From NCBI GenBank assembly GCA_958419975.1, contig CATZIG010000054.1:1-10067 (forward strand): a stretch of DNA of 10,067 nucleotides, given 5' to 3'. Shown here one piece after another: positions 1 to 5,751 of the stretch (position 1 is its first letter; every line of letters starts with the position of its first letter). Below the pieces are notes generated by a model. That model was not told the DNA's origin. It did no database searches and saw only the letters and a program-made list of their open reading frames with translations. Position numbers and translations under genes: made by a program. The stretch comes from an uncultured Collinsella sp. (GTDB taxonomy: Bacteria > Actinomycetota > Coriobacteriia > Coriobacteriales > Coriobacteriaceae).

Positions 1-60
1 CTCTTTCATAACAGCCGCCCCGCGCACCCACCAATCACCCTGGCAGCATACAATCCATCA

Positions 61-85
61 GGCGCCCCTTACGCGGGCGCCTTTT
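61..85 (+). terminator. Terminator-like hairpin upstream of panE-like gene
   Basis: A perfect 7-bp inverted repeat, GGCGCCC (61-67) and GGGCGCC (75-81), encloses a 7-base loop and is followed by TTTT (82-85). This is the form of a short intrinsic terminator and would serve a plus-strand gene lying before the window. However, a TACAAT box at 49-54 would place a transcription start near 61, so the same hairpin could instead form the 5' end of the panE-like mRNA. The sequence does not decide between the two. Confidence 0.55.
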
Positions 86-104
86 ACATGGGGAGATGAT
101 TCAC

Positions 105-1019
105 ATGCAGATCAACAAGGTCGCCTTTATCGGCAAGGGCGGCGTCGGCCTGCTCTACGGCAGCATGATTGCCAAGGCCCTCGGCAATGACGCCGTCGAA
201 TACGTTATGGATGACACCCGTTTTGAGCGTCACGCGAACGACGCGCTCACCGTCAACGGCAAGCCCTGCGATCTCACGTCCGTCCGTGCCAGCGAGGCGA
301 CGCCCGCCGATCTGGTCATCCTGACAGTCAAGACCACCGGTCTCGACCAAGCACTCAAGACTATGGAGCGCGTCGTGGGACCCAACACGCTCATCGCCTC
401 GCTGTGCAACGGCATTACGAGCGAGCAAAAGATTGCCGAACGCTTTGGCTGGGAGCATACCGTTCTTGGTATCTGCCAGGGCATGGACGCCGTGTTTCTC
501 AACGGCGCGCTCACCTTTACCAATGCGGGCGAAATCCGCTTTGGCGCGGCGGCCGGCACGAACCCCGCAACCATCACCGCGATCGACGAGCTCTATACGC
601 GCTGCGGCATCGCCCATACCGTCGAGGACGACATCGCCCACCGCATGTGGGCCAAACTCATGCTCAACGACGGCATCAACCAGACCTGCATGGCCTACGG
701 CGGGACCTACGGAAGCGCCACGGAGCCGGGCTCCGAGCAGCGTCACTGCTTTGTTTCCGCCATGCGCGAAACGCTTGCGGTCGCCAACGCCGAGGGCGTT
801 GAACTGACCGAGGCAGACCTGACGCAAATGGTGCACCTCATCGAGGGAATCGACCCCGCCGGTATGCCCTCGATGGCTCAAGACCGCATCGCAAGGCGCA
901 AAACCGAGGTTGATGAGTTCGCGGGCACCATCTGCCGCCTCGCAGCCAAACACGATATCCAGGCACCGCAAAACGAATGGCTCTATCGACGCATTCGCGA
1001 TATCGAGAAAAGTTGGTAG
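105..1019 (+). CDS. panE: 2-dehydropantoate 2-reductase (ketopantoate reductase) family protein
   Basis: Cytosolic NADPH-dependent reductase family that converts 2-dehydropantoate to pantoate for pantothenate/CoA synthesis. The 304-residue length is typical. The N-terminal Rossmann fold shows GKGGVG (10-15) for the cofactor. VKTTG carries the conserved Lys (K76), and CNGITSE the Asn (N102). The C-terminal helical domain holds WAKLMLNDGIN (K184, N188), then PSMAQD and KTEVDEF, giving the conserved Ser256 and Glu268 of the substrate site. I start at the ATG at 105, because GGGGAG at 90-95 lies 9 bases ahead of it; the in-frame ATG at 96 touches that Shine-Dalgarno sequence and would add only three residues. 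No other pantothenate gene is visible, and this family includes paralogues acting on other 2-oxo acids. The family call is firm; the exact substrate and the symbol are less so. Confidence 0.82.
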   Translation: MQINKVAFIGKGGVGLLYGSMIAKALGNDAVEYVMDDTRFERHANDALTVNGKPCDLTSVRASEATPADLVILTVKTTGLDQALKTMERVVGPNTLIASLCNGITSEQKIAERFGWEHTVLGICQGMDAVFLNGALTFTNAGEIRFGAAAGTNPATITAIDELYTRCGIAHTVEDDIAHRMWAKLMLNDGINQTCMAYGGTYGSATEPGSEQRHCFVSAMRETLAVANAEGVELTEADLTQMVHLIEGIDPAGMPSMAQDRIARRKTEVDEFAGTICRLAAKHDIQAPQNEWLYRRIRDIEKSW

Positions 1020-1052
1020 CGCCGACGCGCCGCATTCAACAGCCTTAACAGC

Positions 1053-1090
1053 AAAGCCGCCGCAAGGAGCACTCCCCTTACGGCGGCTTT
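1053..1090. terminator. Bidirectional intrinsic terminator between convergent genes
   Basis: AAAGCCGCCG (1053-1062) and CGGCGGCTTT (1081-1090) form a perfect 10-bp stem, and the loop can pair further (AAGG 1064-1067 with CCTT 1076-1079). The arms carry A and T ends on both strands, so it can stop the panE-like gene ending at 1019 and the minus-strand gene ending at 1128. The U tracts are short, so strength is uncertain. Confidence 0.8.
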
Positions 1091-1127
1091 CATCTTCGTC
1101 TATGACCGGCGGCCGATCTCACAACAG

Positions 1128-1334
1128 CTAGCGTTGCGACTCCGGAACCTCGTCCTCATCGTCGCGGCAAAGAACCACGCCTGCGCTTCCCAGCAGCGTG
1201 GCCGCGATCAGCGCGCCGACCACGATAGGAGCAGCCCCGCATGTCCCCTGCATGTCCGCGACGAGCGCGGCCGTGGGACCAAGGCAGCCAAGCATCAACG
1301 CGACGGCGGCAACGGCAATATCTCGAGCATTCAC
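1128..1334 (-). CDS. Small two-helix membrane protein, function unknown
   Basis: Predicted 68-residue protein that I do not recognise. It begins with GTG at 1334. A strong GGAGGA (on the minus strand, about 9 bases upstream) supports that start and makes a real gene more likely than a chance frame. Two hydrophobic stretches, about residues 6-25 and 36-55, look like membrane helices joined by a short loop with a Cys (TCGAAP). The tail is strongly charged and acidic (CRDDEDEVPESQR). Alanine, leucine and glycine dominate the helices. It is flanked downstream by the shared terminator at 1053-1090 and upstream by the secreted 3D-domain gene on the same strand, 186 bases away. Nothing in the sequence gives a function. 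Confidence 0.6.
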   Translation of the reverse strand: MNARDIAVAAVALMLGCLGPTAALVADMQGTCGAAPIVVGALIAATLLGSAGVVLCRDDEDEVPESQR

Positions 1335-1450
1335 AAGACCACTTCCTCCAAGAGAAAGACCTTATTTCTCAAGAACCAGTGTGCCCCGCATCCATACGCC
1401 CAGCGTACCGCCACGGTAAGGGCTCTGTTAACTCAAACGCATACATAGAA

Positions 1451-1496
1451 CGGACGTCCTTACGTTGCCCTAAAGCTCGGTAAAGACGCCCGTCCG
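1451..1496 (-). terminator. Possible weak terminator of the secreted-protein gene
   Basis: CGGACG (1451-1456) and CGTCCG (1491-1496) form the base of an imperfect hairpin, with TTAC (1460-1463) and GTAA (1480-1483) able to pair inside it. It lies 25 bases past the stop of the gene at 1521-2294. There is no proper U run after the minus-strand stem (the sequence continues TTCTATG), so this is a tentative call. Confidence 0.3.
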
Positions 1497-1520
1497 CCAA
1501 ATATCCGTGATGCAGAAAAA

Positions 1521-2294
1521 TTACCAACCGGTGTAGTAATCGGTGGTTCCGGCAGCGCAGCCGGAGTCATAGACCTTGCAATCACCCTTGGAGCCCGTAA
1601 AGGTCGAGCCCTGGGCCATATCGCCCGCGGCAACAACGTAATAGCCGTCGGAATCGCGCCAGAAGCCCTCAGAATCCTGAGTCCATTCGCCCGTGCGATA
1701 GTGATAAAGCACATTGCTGCTGTAATAGGTCTCGCGGCGCCCGTTGTAGTTATTGACACCCGCAGAGCGCGTCAGGCCCGATCCGTTCGCGTAGGACGCG
1801 GCAGACGCGTAAGACGGAGTGTAACCGGCGTTGTAGTACGAAGCCTGGGCGGCCTCGGCAGCCTCCGCCTCGGCGGCAGCCTCGAGCGCTTCGCGCTTGG
1901 CATCCTCAAGCGCAGCGCGCAGCTCATCGAGCTCGGTCGACTTGGCGTCGACCTCCCCCATCGTCAACAGGCTACCCGCACCGTCGATGCAACCCTGCAG
2001 CACAGCACGCTCGTCATCGGTAGCATAGTCGCCATACATATTCATAATGATCTGAGCGCGCATCTCAAGGGAATCGCGCTTGGCCTCCATCGAGGCGTTC
2101 CACTCCTGCATGGAACCATAACCATCGCCGCGATAGTCAACGGGCTGCACCAGCGTCGCCTCGGACGGCGTAGGTCCAACCGTATCGGATAGTGTTGCCG
2201 CGTGGGCATCGGTTGCACCGGCGCCCGCCAAAAGTGCCACGGTCAGAGCGGCGGAAAGGGCGGCGGCTTTCGGTTTTCGTGAATCGATCCTCAT
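1521..2294 (-). CDS. Secreted coiled-coil protein with C-terminal 3D-like domain
   Basis: Predicted 257-residue exported protein. The start at 2294 is chosen because GGAGGT lies about 10 bases upstream and because it gives a clean signal peptide: basic MRIDSRKPK, a hydrophobic core about 10-27, and an AHA|A cleavage site after residue 32. The frame stays open further upstream, but that part is compositionally unlike a protein and crosses a terminator. Residues about 114-150 are rich in A, E, L and K and look like a short coiled coil; 151-185 is a Tyr/Ser/Ala/Gly linker. The C-terminal 70 residues end in VYDSGCAAGTTDYY, which resembles the 3D domain of MltA, RpfB and YuiC proteins: a D-x-G and a later D (D243, D252), after a YYVVAA strand. 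Cys239 and Cys246 could form a disulfide. Known 3D proteins are lytic transglycosylases acting on peptidoglycan; activity here is inference. Confidence 0.72.
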   Translation of the reverse strand: MRIDSRKPKAAALSAALTVALLAGAGATDAHAATLSDTVGPTPSEATLVQPVDYRGDGYGSMQEWNASMEAKRDSLEMRAQIIMNMYGDYATDDERAVLQGCIDGAGSLLTMGEVDAKSTELDELRAALEDAKREALEAAAEAEAAEAAQASYYNAGYTPSYASAASYANGSGLTRSAGVNNYNGRRETYYSSNVLYHYRTGEWTQDSEGFWRDSDGYYVVAAGDMAQGSTFTGSKGDCKVYDSGCAAGTTDYYTGW

Positions 2295-2460
2295 GTAGCT
2301 AGAAACCTCCGTAGTGCGTTTTTGCTGCGTTTGAGCTGCGTGTGATTCGATCGCGCTGCATAGTACCCCGAGCAAATCGCGACCTGCGGTTTTACTCAAA
2401 AGGCGCACGTCAATTGCGTAAAACTCACATCCTCTTAACAGGAGTTTTCCACATCTCGAT

Positions 2461-2564
2461 TGCATAAAGCATGCCAAAAACCCTGTTTTTGCACCCGCTC
2501 TATGCAAAAAAGGCGCCTGTGCAACCATTGTTCGCACAGGCGCCTTGAGCAGGCATTTTATGCA
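2461..2564. repeat. Imperfect inverted repeat flanking the metY terminator
   Basis: TGCATAAAGCATGCC (2461-2475) and GGCATTTTATGCA (2552-2564) are inverted copies, 13 of 15 positions matching with a 2-base bulge. They bracket the metY terminator, and a smaller AAAAA-ccctg-TTTTT hairpin sits inside. The nesting could form an extended cruciform of about 104 bases. It may be a small dispersed palindromic element or just an elaborate transcription end; a genome search is needed. Confidence 0.45.
2506..2546 (-). terminator. Strong intrinsic terminator of metY
   Basis: AAGGCGCCTGTGC (2510-2522) and GCACAGGCGCCTT (2534-2546) form a perfect 13-bp stem with an 11-base loop. On the minus strand the stem runs directly into six U residues (plus-strand A run 2506-2511). 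It sits about 60 bases after the metY stop codon and is the clearest terminator in the window. Confidence 0.92.
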
Positions 2565-2606
2565 GTTATACCTATCGAGTCGCAAGGGGTCCTTGCACAA
2601 GTCGCC

Positions 2607-3917
2607 TTACTCGTCCAGCGCGGCGAAGGCCTGCTTCAGATCCCAAATGATATCCTCGGCGTTCTCGGTACCGATGGAAAGACGGATCGTGGAGGGCGTG
2701 ATGTTCTGCTCGGCGAGCTCCTCGGCAGAGAGCTGGGAGTGCGTAGTGGTAGCCGGGTGCACGACGAGCGACTTGACGTCGGCCACGTTGGCGAGCAGCG
2801 AGAAGACCTGCAGATGGTCGATGAACTTCCAAGCTGCCTCCTGGCCACCCTTAATCTCAAAGGTAAAGATCGAGGCACCGCCGTTGGGGAAGTACTTCTG
2901 ATAGAGCTCGTGATCGGGGTGCTCAGACAGGCTCGGGTGGTTCACCTTGGCGACATGGCTATCACCAGCCAGGAACTCAACGACCTTCTTGGTGTTCTCG
3001 ACATGACGGTCAACGCGCAGCGACAGAGTCTCGGTGCCCTGGAGCAGGATCCAAGCGTTGAACGGGCTGATGCAGGCGCCCTCGTCACGCAGCAGGATGG
3101 CGCGGACATAGGTTGCGAAGGCGGCGGGACCGGCAGCCTCGGCAAACGAGACGCCATGGTAGGAGGGGTTGGGCTCGGCGATCTGCTCATACTTGCCGCT
3201 CGCCTTCCAATCGAAGTTACCGCCGTCGACGATCACACCGCCCAGCGAGGTGCCGTGGCCGCCGATGAACTTGGTTGCGGAGTGGACGACGATGTTGGCA
3301 CCATGCTCCAGCGGACGGAACAGATACGGGGTGCCGAAGGTGTTGTCGACGACAACCGGTAAACCGTGCTTCTTGGCGATCTCGGAGATGGCGTCGATAT
3401 TGGGGATGTCAGAATTGGGGTTGCCGAGCGTCTCGAGGTAGATGACCGTGGTGTTGTCCTTGATGGCACCCTCGACCTCTTCCAGGTTATGGGCATCGAC
3501 AAAGGTGGTCTCGACGCCAAACTGGGAGAGTGTATGCTCCAGCAGATTGTAGGAGCCACCGTAGATGGTCTTCTGAGCCACCACGTGGTCACCGGCCTGG
3601 GCAAGAGCCTGCAGGGTATAGGTGATGGCAGCAGCACCGGAGGCGACGGCGAGACCTGCCACGCCACCCTCGAGCGCGGCGATACGATCCTCGAAGACGC
3701 CCTGGGTGGAGTTGGTCAGACGGCCGTAGATGTTACCGGCGTCGGCAAGACCAAAGCGGTCGGCGGCGTGCTGGGAGTTGCGGAACACATAGCTCGTGGT
3801 CTGGTAGATAGGCACGGCGCGGGAGTCGGATGCGGGATCGGCGCTCTCCTGGCCAACGTGAAGCTGCAGGGTATCGAAACCAAAGGTGTGCTCGGGGTTG
3901 TTGATGAACTGGCTCAT
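2607..3917 (-). CDS. metY: O-acetylhomoserine sulfhydrylase (PLP enzyme)
   Basis: Cytosolic PLP enzyme of the Cys/Met metabolism family that joins O-acetylhomoserine with sulfide to make homocysteine, the direct-sulfhydrylation route to methionine. The 436 residues match the family length. Visible features: YGRLTNST (64-71; Tyr64 and Arg66 bind PLP phosphate in relatives), IYGGSY (118-123), VVVDNTFGTP with the pyridine-N Asp191, HSATKFIGGHG with the Schiff-base Lys216, and PSTIRLSIG with Arg412 for the substrate carboxylate. The long form and FDTLQLHVGQ start are typical of O-acetylhomoserine rather than cystathionine enzymes. I start at 3917, where AAGGAG lies 6 bases upstream; an in-frame TTG at 4028 would add 37 unconserved residues and run through a structured leader. 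It is transcribed away from the LysR gene at 4191 and ends at the terminator 2506-2546. A translated leader suggests regulation after initiation. Confidence 0.93.
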   Translation of the reverse strand: MSQFINNPEHTFGFDTLQLHVGQESADPASDSRAVPIYQTTSYVFRNSQHAADRFGLADAGNIYGRLTNSTQGVFEDRIAALEGGVAGLAVASGAAAITYTLQALAQAGDHVVAQKTIYGGSYNLLEHTLSQFGVETTFVDAHNLEEVEGAIKDNTTVIYLETLGNPNSDIPNIDAISEIAKKHGLPVVVDNTFGTPYLFRPLEHGANIVVHSATKFIGGHGTSLGGVIVDGGNFDWKASGKYEQIAEPNPSYHGVSFAEAAGPAAFATYVRAILLRDEGACISPFNAWILLQGTETLSLRVDRHVENTKKVVEFLAGDSHVAKVNHPSLSEHPDHELYQKYFPNGGASIFTFEIKGGQEAAWKFIDHLQVFSLLANVADVKSLVVHPATTTHSQLSAEELAEQNITPSTIRLSIGTENAEDIIWDLKQAFAALDE

Positions 3918-3972
3918 GATGATCTCCTTGATCGAACAAAAGTAAATAAATAAGAGAGAAGTAAGTCGCTGT

Positions 3973-4053
3973 CTCCTGATCACGCCGACGGGCGCAAACA
4001 GGAGCCCGGCATTCGCCTTGGTAAGCAATTCATATGCGGGCCTCCTTTCGCAT
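3973..4053 (-). promoter_or_regulatory. Structured metY mRNA leader with competing hairpins
   Basis: Reading the minus strand. Hairpin 1 (4053-4034): ATGCG and CGCAT enclose the uORF's AAAGGAGG in the loop. Pairing 2: GGAGGCCCG (4046-4038) can pair, with one bulge, with CGGGCTCC (4008-4001), hiding the same Shine-Dalgarno sequence. Hairpin 3: CTCCTG (4004-3999) pairs with CAGGAG (3978-3973), with CGCC/GGCG (3994-3991 and 3986-3983) paired inside. Pairings 2 and 3 share the CTCC at 4004-4001, so they cannot coexist. A further hairpin lies upstream (GGTAGGT/ACCGACC, 4084-4065). The pairings are read directly; a switching role is inference, and there is no classical terminator. Confidence 0.45.
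3980..4033 (-). CDS. Candidate 17-codon leader peptide upstream of metY
   Basis: ATG at 4033 opens a 17-codon frame (MNCLPRRMPGSCLRPSA) ending at TGA 3982-3980, 62 bases before the metY start. It has a near-consensus AAAGGAGG 7 bases upstream, stronger than the site of metY itself, so ribosomes probably load here. Two of its 17 residues are Cys (codons 3 and 12) and a second Met is codon 8, in front of a gene making the methionine precursor. The second half of the frame lies in a hairpin. Cys-rich leader peptides that sense cysteine are known upstream of sulfur genes in mycobacteria; whether this one senses anything is inference. It could also be a chance frame. Confidence 0.5.
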   Translation of the reverse strand: MNCLPRRMPGSCLRPSA

Positions 4054-4101
4054 CCCGGTTCAGTGGTCGGTTTAATTACCTACCGCCTTTGTGTGTTTTG
4101 A

Positions 4102-4130
4102 ATAGTACGAGCATTGTTTCGCTCGGTCAA
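4102..4130 (-). promoter_or_regulatory. metY promoter
   Basis: On the minus strand TTGACC (4130-4125) and TACTAT (4107-4102) are separated by exactly 17 bases, the best -35/-10 pair in the window. Transcription would start near 4095, leaving a 5' leader of about 178 bases before the metY ATG at 3917. The spacer contains a CGAGC/GCTCG dyad. Confidence 0.75.
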
Positions 4131-4131
4131 T
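4113..4131. promoter_or_regulatory. Dyad overlapping the metY -35 box, possible LysR-type operator
   Basis: ATTG (4113-4116) and CAAT (4128-4131) are inverted with 11 bases between, and the right arm overlaps the metY -35 hexamer. Position and symmetry suit a site bound by the divergent regulator. The arms are only 4 bases, so chance is possible. Confidence 0.35.
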
Positions 4132-4152
4132 CACTTAAAAGCGCTAACCTGT

Positions 4153-4169
4153 TATCGGTTTTATAGATA
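4153..4169. promoter_or_regulatory. TATC-N9-GATA dyad, likely LysR-type binding site
   Basis: TATC (4153-4156) and GATA (4166-4169) form a dyad with 9 central bases and contain the T-N11-A core (T4155, A4167) typical of LysR-family recognition sites. It lies 21 bases before the LysR start codon and overlaps a possible TATAGA -10 box (4162-4167), which fits negative autoregulation. Binding by this particular regulator is inference. Confidence 0.5.
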
Positions 4170-4190
4170 GCAATCGAAAGGACGGCGCCG

Positions 4191-5093
4191 ATGACCCTTC
4201 AGCAGCTTCGTTTCCTGATTGCCGTGGCAGAGTCCGGCTCAATCAACGCCGCAGCTCAGCGCCTCTATACCGCTCAGTCCAACATCTCAAACGCCGTCAA
4301 AAGCCTGGAGCAGGAACTCCACCTGGAGATCTTTACGCGCTCCAGCCGCGGCGTCACGCTCACCAACGACGGCACCGAGCTTTTGGGCTATGCGCGCCAG
4401 GTCGTAGAGCAGGCCGATATGCTCGAGGCCCGCTACGAGGACGGCGGCACCCCGCAAGCCCGCCTCGCCATTTCCGCCCAGCACTACGCCTTTTCGGTCG
4501 AGGCCTTTGTCAACGTGGTCGAGCGTTGCCGCGACAGCAAGTTCGAGTTCATCATGCGCGAGACCACCACGTCGCAGATCATCGATGACGTCCGCGCGTT
4601 TCGCAGCGACATCGGCATCCTGTATCTGGACGACTTTAATGCCCGCGTTCTGCAGAAGGCTTTTGCCGATGCGCGTGCGAGCTTCCATCCCCTATTCGAC
4701 GCGACGGTCCACGTCTTCGTTAGCGAGCGCCACCCGCTTGCCCGCCGCCCGCAGCTGTCCCTTGCCGACCTCACACCCTATACGCGCTACAGCTTTGAGC
4801 AGGGAACCTCAAACTCCTTCTATTACGCCGAGGAACCTTTTAGCTATATCCCTTGCGACCGCAACATACGAATCTCGGACCGCGGAACACTTACTAACTT
4901 ACTTATCACGTCGAACGGTTACACCCTGTCGACCGGTGTTCTCTCCAATGAAATGCAATGGGGTATGGCATCGATCCCGTTAGCAGACGCCCCAACGATG
5001 CACGTAGGCTATATCATGCACAACGAGCGCAAGCCCTCTTCCCTCTTGCAGCAATACCTCGACGAGCTCAACCGCATCATCCATGCCAACTAA
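4191..5093 (+). CDS. LysR-type transcriptional regulator divergent from metY
   Basis: A 300-residue LysR-family DNA-binding protein, normal in length. The N-terminal winged helix-turn-helix spans about residues 1-62, with the family pattern LRFLIAVAESGSINAAAQRL followed by the recognition helix (SNISNAVKSLEQEL) and the wing FTRSSRGVTLTNDG. A linker helix (about 63-88) joins it to a periplasmic-binding-protein-like effector domain (about 92-295). AAGGA lies 8 bases before the ATG at 4191. It is divergent from metY with a 273-base shared region carrying two dyads, the usual layout of a LysR regulator controlling its neighbour and itself. By analogy with CmbR, HomR or MetR it may respond to O-acetylserine, O-acetylhomoserine, homocysteine or a related sulfur signal; the effector cannot be read from the sequence. 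Confidence 0.9.
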   Translation: MTLQQLRFLIAVAESGSINAAAQRLYTAQSNISNAVKSLEQELHLEIFTRSSRGVTLTNDGTELLGYARQVVEQADMLEARYEDGGTPQARLAISAQHYAFSVEAFVNVVERCRDSKFEFIMRETTTSQIIDDVRAFRSDIGILYLDDFNARVLQKAFADARASFHPLFDATVHVFVSERHPLARRPQLSLADLTPYTRYSFEQGTSNSFYYAEEPFSYIPCDRNIRISDRGTLTNLLITSNGYTLSTGVLSNEMQWGMASIPLADAPTMHVGYIMHNERKPSSLLQQYLDELNRIIHAN

Positions 5094-5148
5094 CTGTCAG
5101 AAGACGGGGTAGAAATCGTAGATTGCTAGCCCCCGGCGGACATGGCGC

Positions 5149-5154
5149 TACAAT
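5149..5154 (+). promoter_or_regulatory. Candidate -10 box of rnhA
   Basis: TACAAT in the context GGCGCTACAATGG, 38 bases before the rnhA start, would give a 5' leader of about 32 bases. No good -35 is visible 16-18 bases upstream. A near-identical context (CGCGCTACACTC, -10 box 5713-5718) precedes the next gene. Confidence 0.4.
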
Positions 5155-5192
5155 GGTCACTCACACGAAACGTACCCAACGAAAGGAACCAT

Positions 5193-5678
5193 GTGAAGGT
5201 CATCATCTATACCGACGGCTCGGCCCGATCAAATCCGGGACGCGGCGGATACGGCGCCGTGCTCAAATACACCAACCCCGCCGGCAAGACCTTCACCTCC
5301 GAGCTTTCGCGCGGCTACGCCAAGACCACCAACAACCGCATGGAGCTCATGGCGGTCATCGTGGCGCTCGAGGCGCTCAACCGCCCCTGCGAGGTCGAGG
5401 TCCATTCCGATTCGCAGTACGTCGTCAACGCTTTCAATAAACACTGGATCGACGGCTGGAAAAAACGCGGCTGGAAGACCGCCAACAAGCAGCCTGTCAA
5501 GAACCGCGACTTGTGGGAGCGCCTGCTCACCGCAAAGAGCAAGCACAAAGTGGAGTTCATCTGGGTTAAGGGCCACGCCGGCCATGAGCTCAACGAGCGC
5601 TGCGACGAGCTTGCCACCACGGCGGCCGACGGCAGCAACCTCGATATCGACACCGGCTTTAACGAGAGCGACCTGTAA
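5193..5678 (+). CDS. rnhA: Ribonuclease HI
   Basis: Cytosolic endonuclease that cuts the RNA strand of RNA:DNA hybrids, removing primers and R-loops. All catalytic residues are present in their family motifs: Asp8 in YTDGS, Glu51 in NNRMELMAV, Asp73 in HSDSQYVV, Asp138 in NERCDELA, plus the flexible-loop His128 in KGHAGH. The basic WKKRGWKTANKQPVKNRDLW segment matches the hybrid-binding handle of the E. coli-type enzyme. I start at GTG 5193, five bases after AAAGGA. The ATG two bases earlier (5191) is followed at once by a stop codon, and the in-frame ATG at 5142 would add 17 residues before the conserved strand and include the -10 box. The 161-residue length is normal. It is probably transcribed alone or as the first gene of a short plus-strand run. 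Confidence 0.94.
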   Translation: MKVIIYTDGSARSNPGRGGYGAVLKYTNPAGKTFTSELSRGYAKTTNNRMELMAVIVALEALNRPCEVEVHSDSQYVVNAFNKHWIDGWKKRGWKTANKQPVKNRDLWERLLTAKSKHKVEFIWVKGHAGHELNERCDELATTAADGSNLDIDTGFNESDL

Positions 5679-5751
5679 TAGCGTTTTCGCGCAGCTTTAT
5701 ATCCCCACGCGCTACACTCATCCTGTAGACCAAACAACGCAAGGGGGACGT

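Larger units (their letters stand above)
2295..2606. other. 312-base intergenic region between the secreted-protein gene and metY
   Basis: Both flanking genes are on the minus strand, so this holds the 3' end of metY and the upstream region of the secreted-protein gene. The metY terminator and a flanking inverted repeat fill 2461-2565. The remainder, 2295-2460, is the leader or promoter region of the secreted-protein gene. A minus-strand TACTAT at 2365-2360 could be its -10 box, but no convincing -35 lies 16-18 bases before it. I see no small gene or RNA here. Confidence 0.5.

Noticed and set aside
84..971. A 295-codon minus-strand frame over the panE-like gene
   Set aside because: Shadow of a clear ketopantoate reductase; no family motifs and no ribosome site.
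1134..1448. Plus-strand frame over the small membrane protein gene
   Set aside because: Composition is Arg/His/Gln-rich like antisense noise, it lacks a Shine-Dalgarno sequence, and the minus frame has a strong one.
2295..2600. N-terminal extension of the secreted-protein frame up to 2600
   Set aside because: It crosses the metY terminator, would bury the signal peptide in mid-protein, and the ATG at 2294 has its own GGAGGT.
2460..3362. Open frame of 300 codons on the plus strand over metY
   Set aside because: Antisense to a confidently identified PLP enzyme; it begins inside a terminator and has no ribosome site.
3965..4101. SAM, T-box or cobalamin riboswitch in the metY leader
   Set aside because: I looked for their conserved cores (for example the T-box GGNACCGCG-type segment and the B12-box) and found none that fits.
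5106..5134. GGGGTAG/CTAGCCCC hairpin after the LysR gene as terminator
   Set aside because: The stem needs a bulge and no U tract follows, so it is too weak to list as a terminator.
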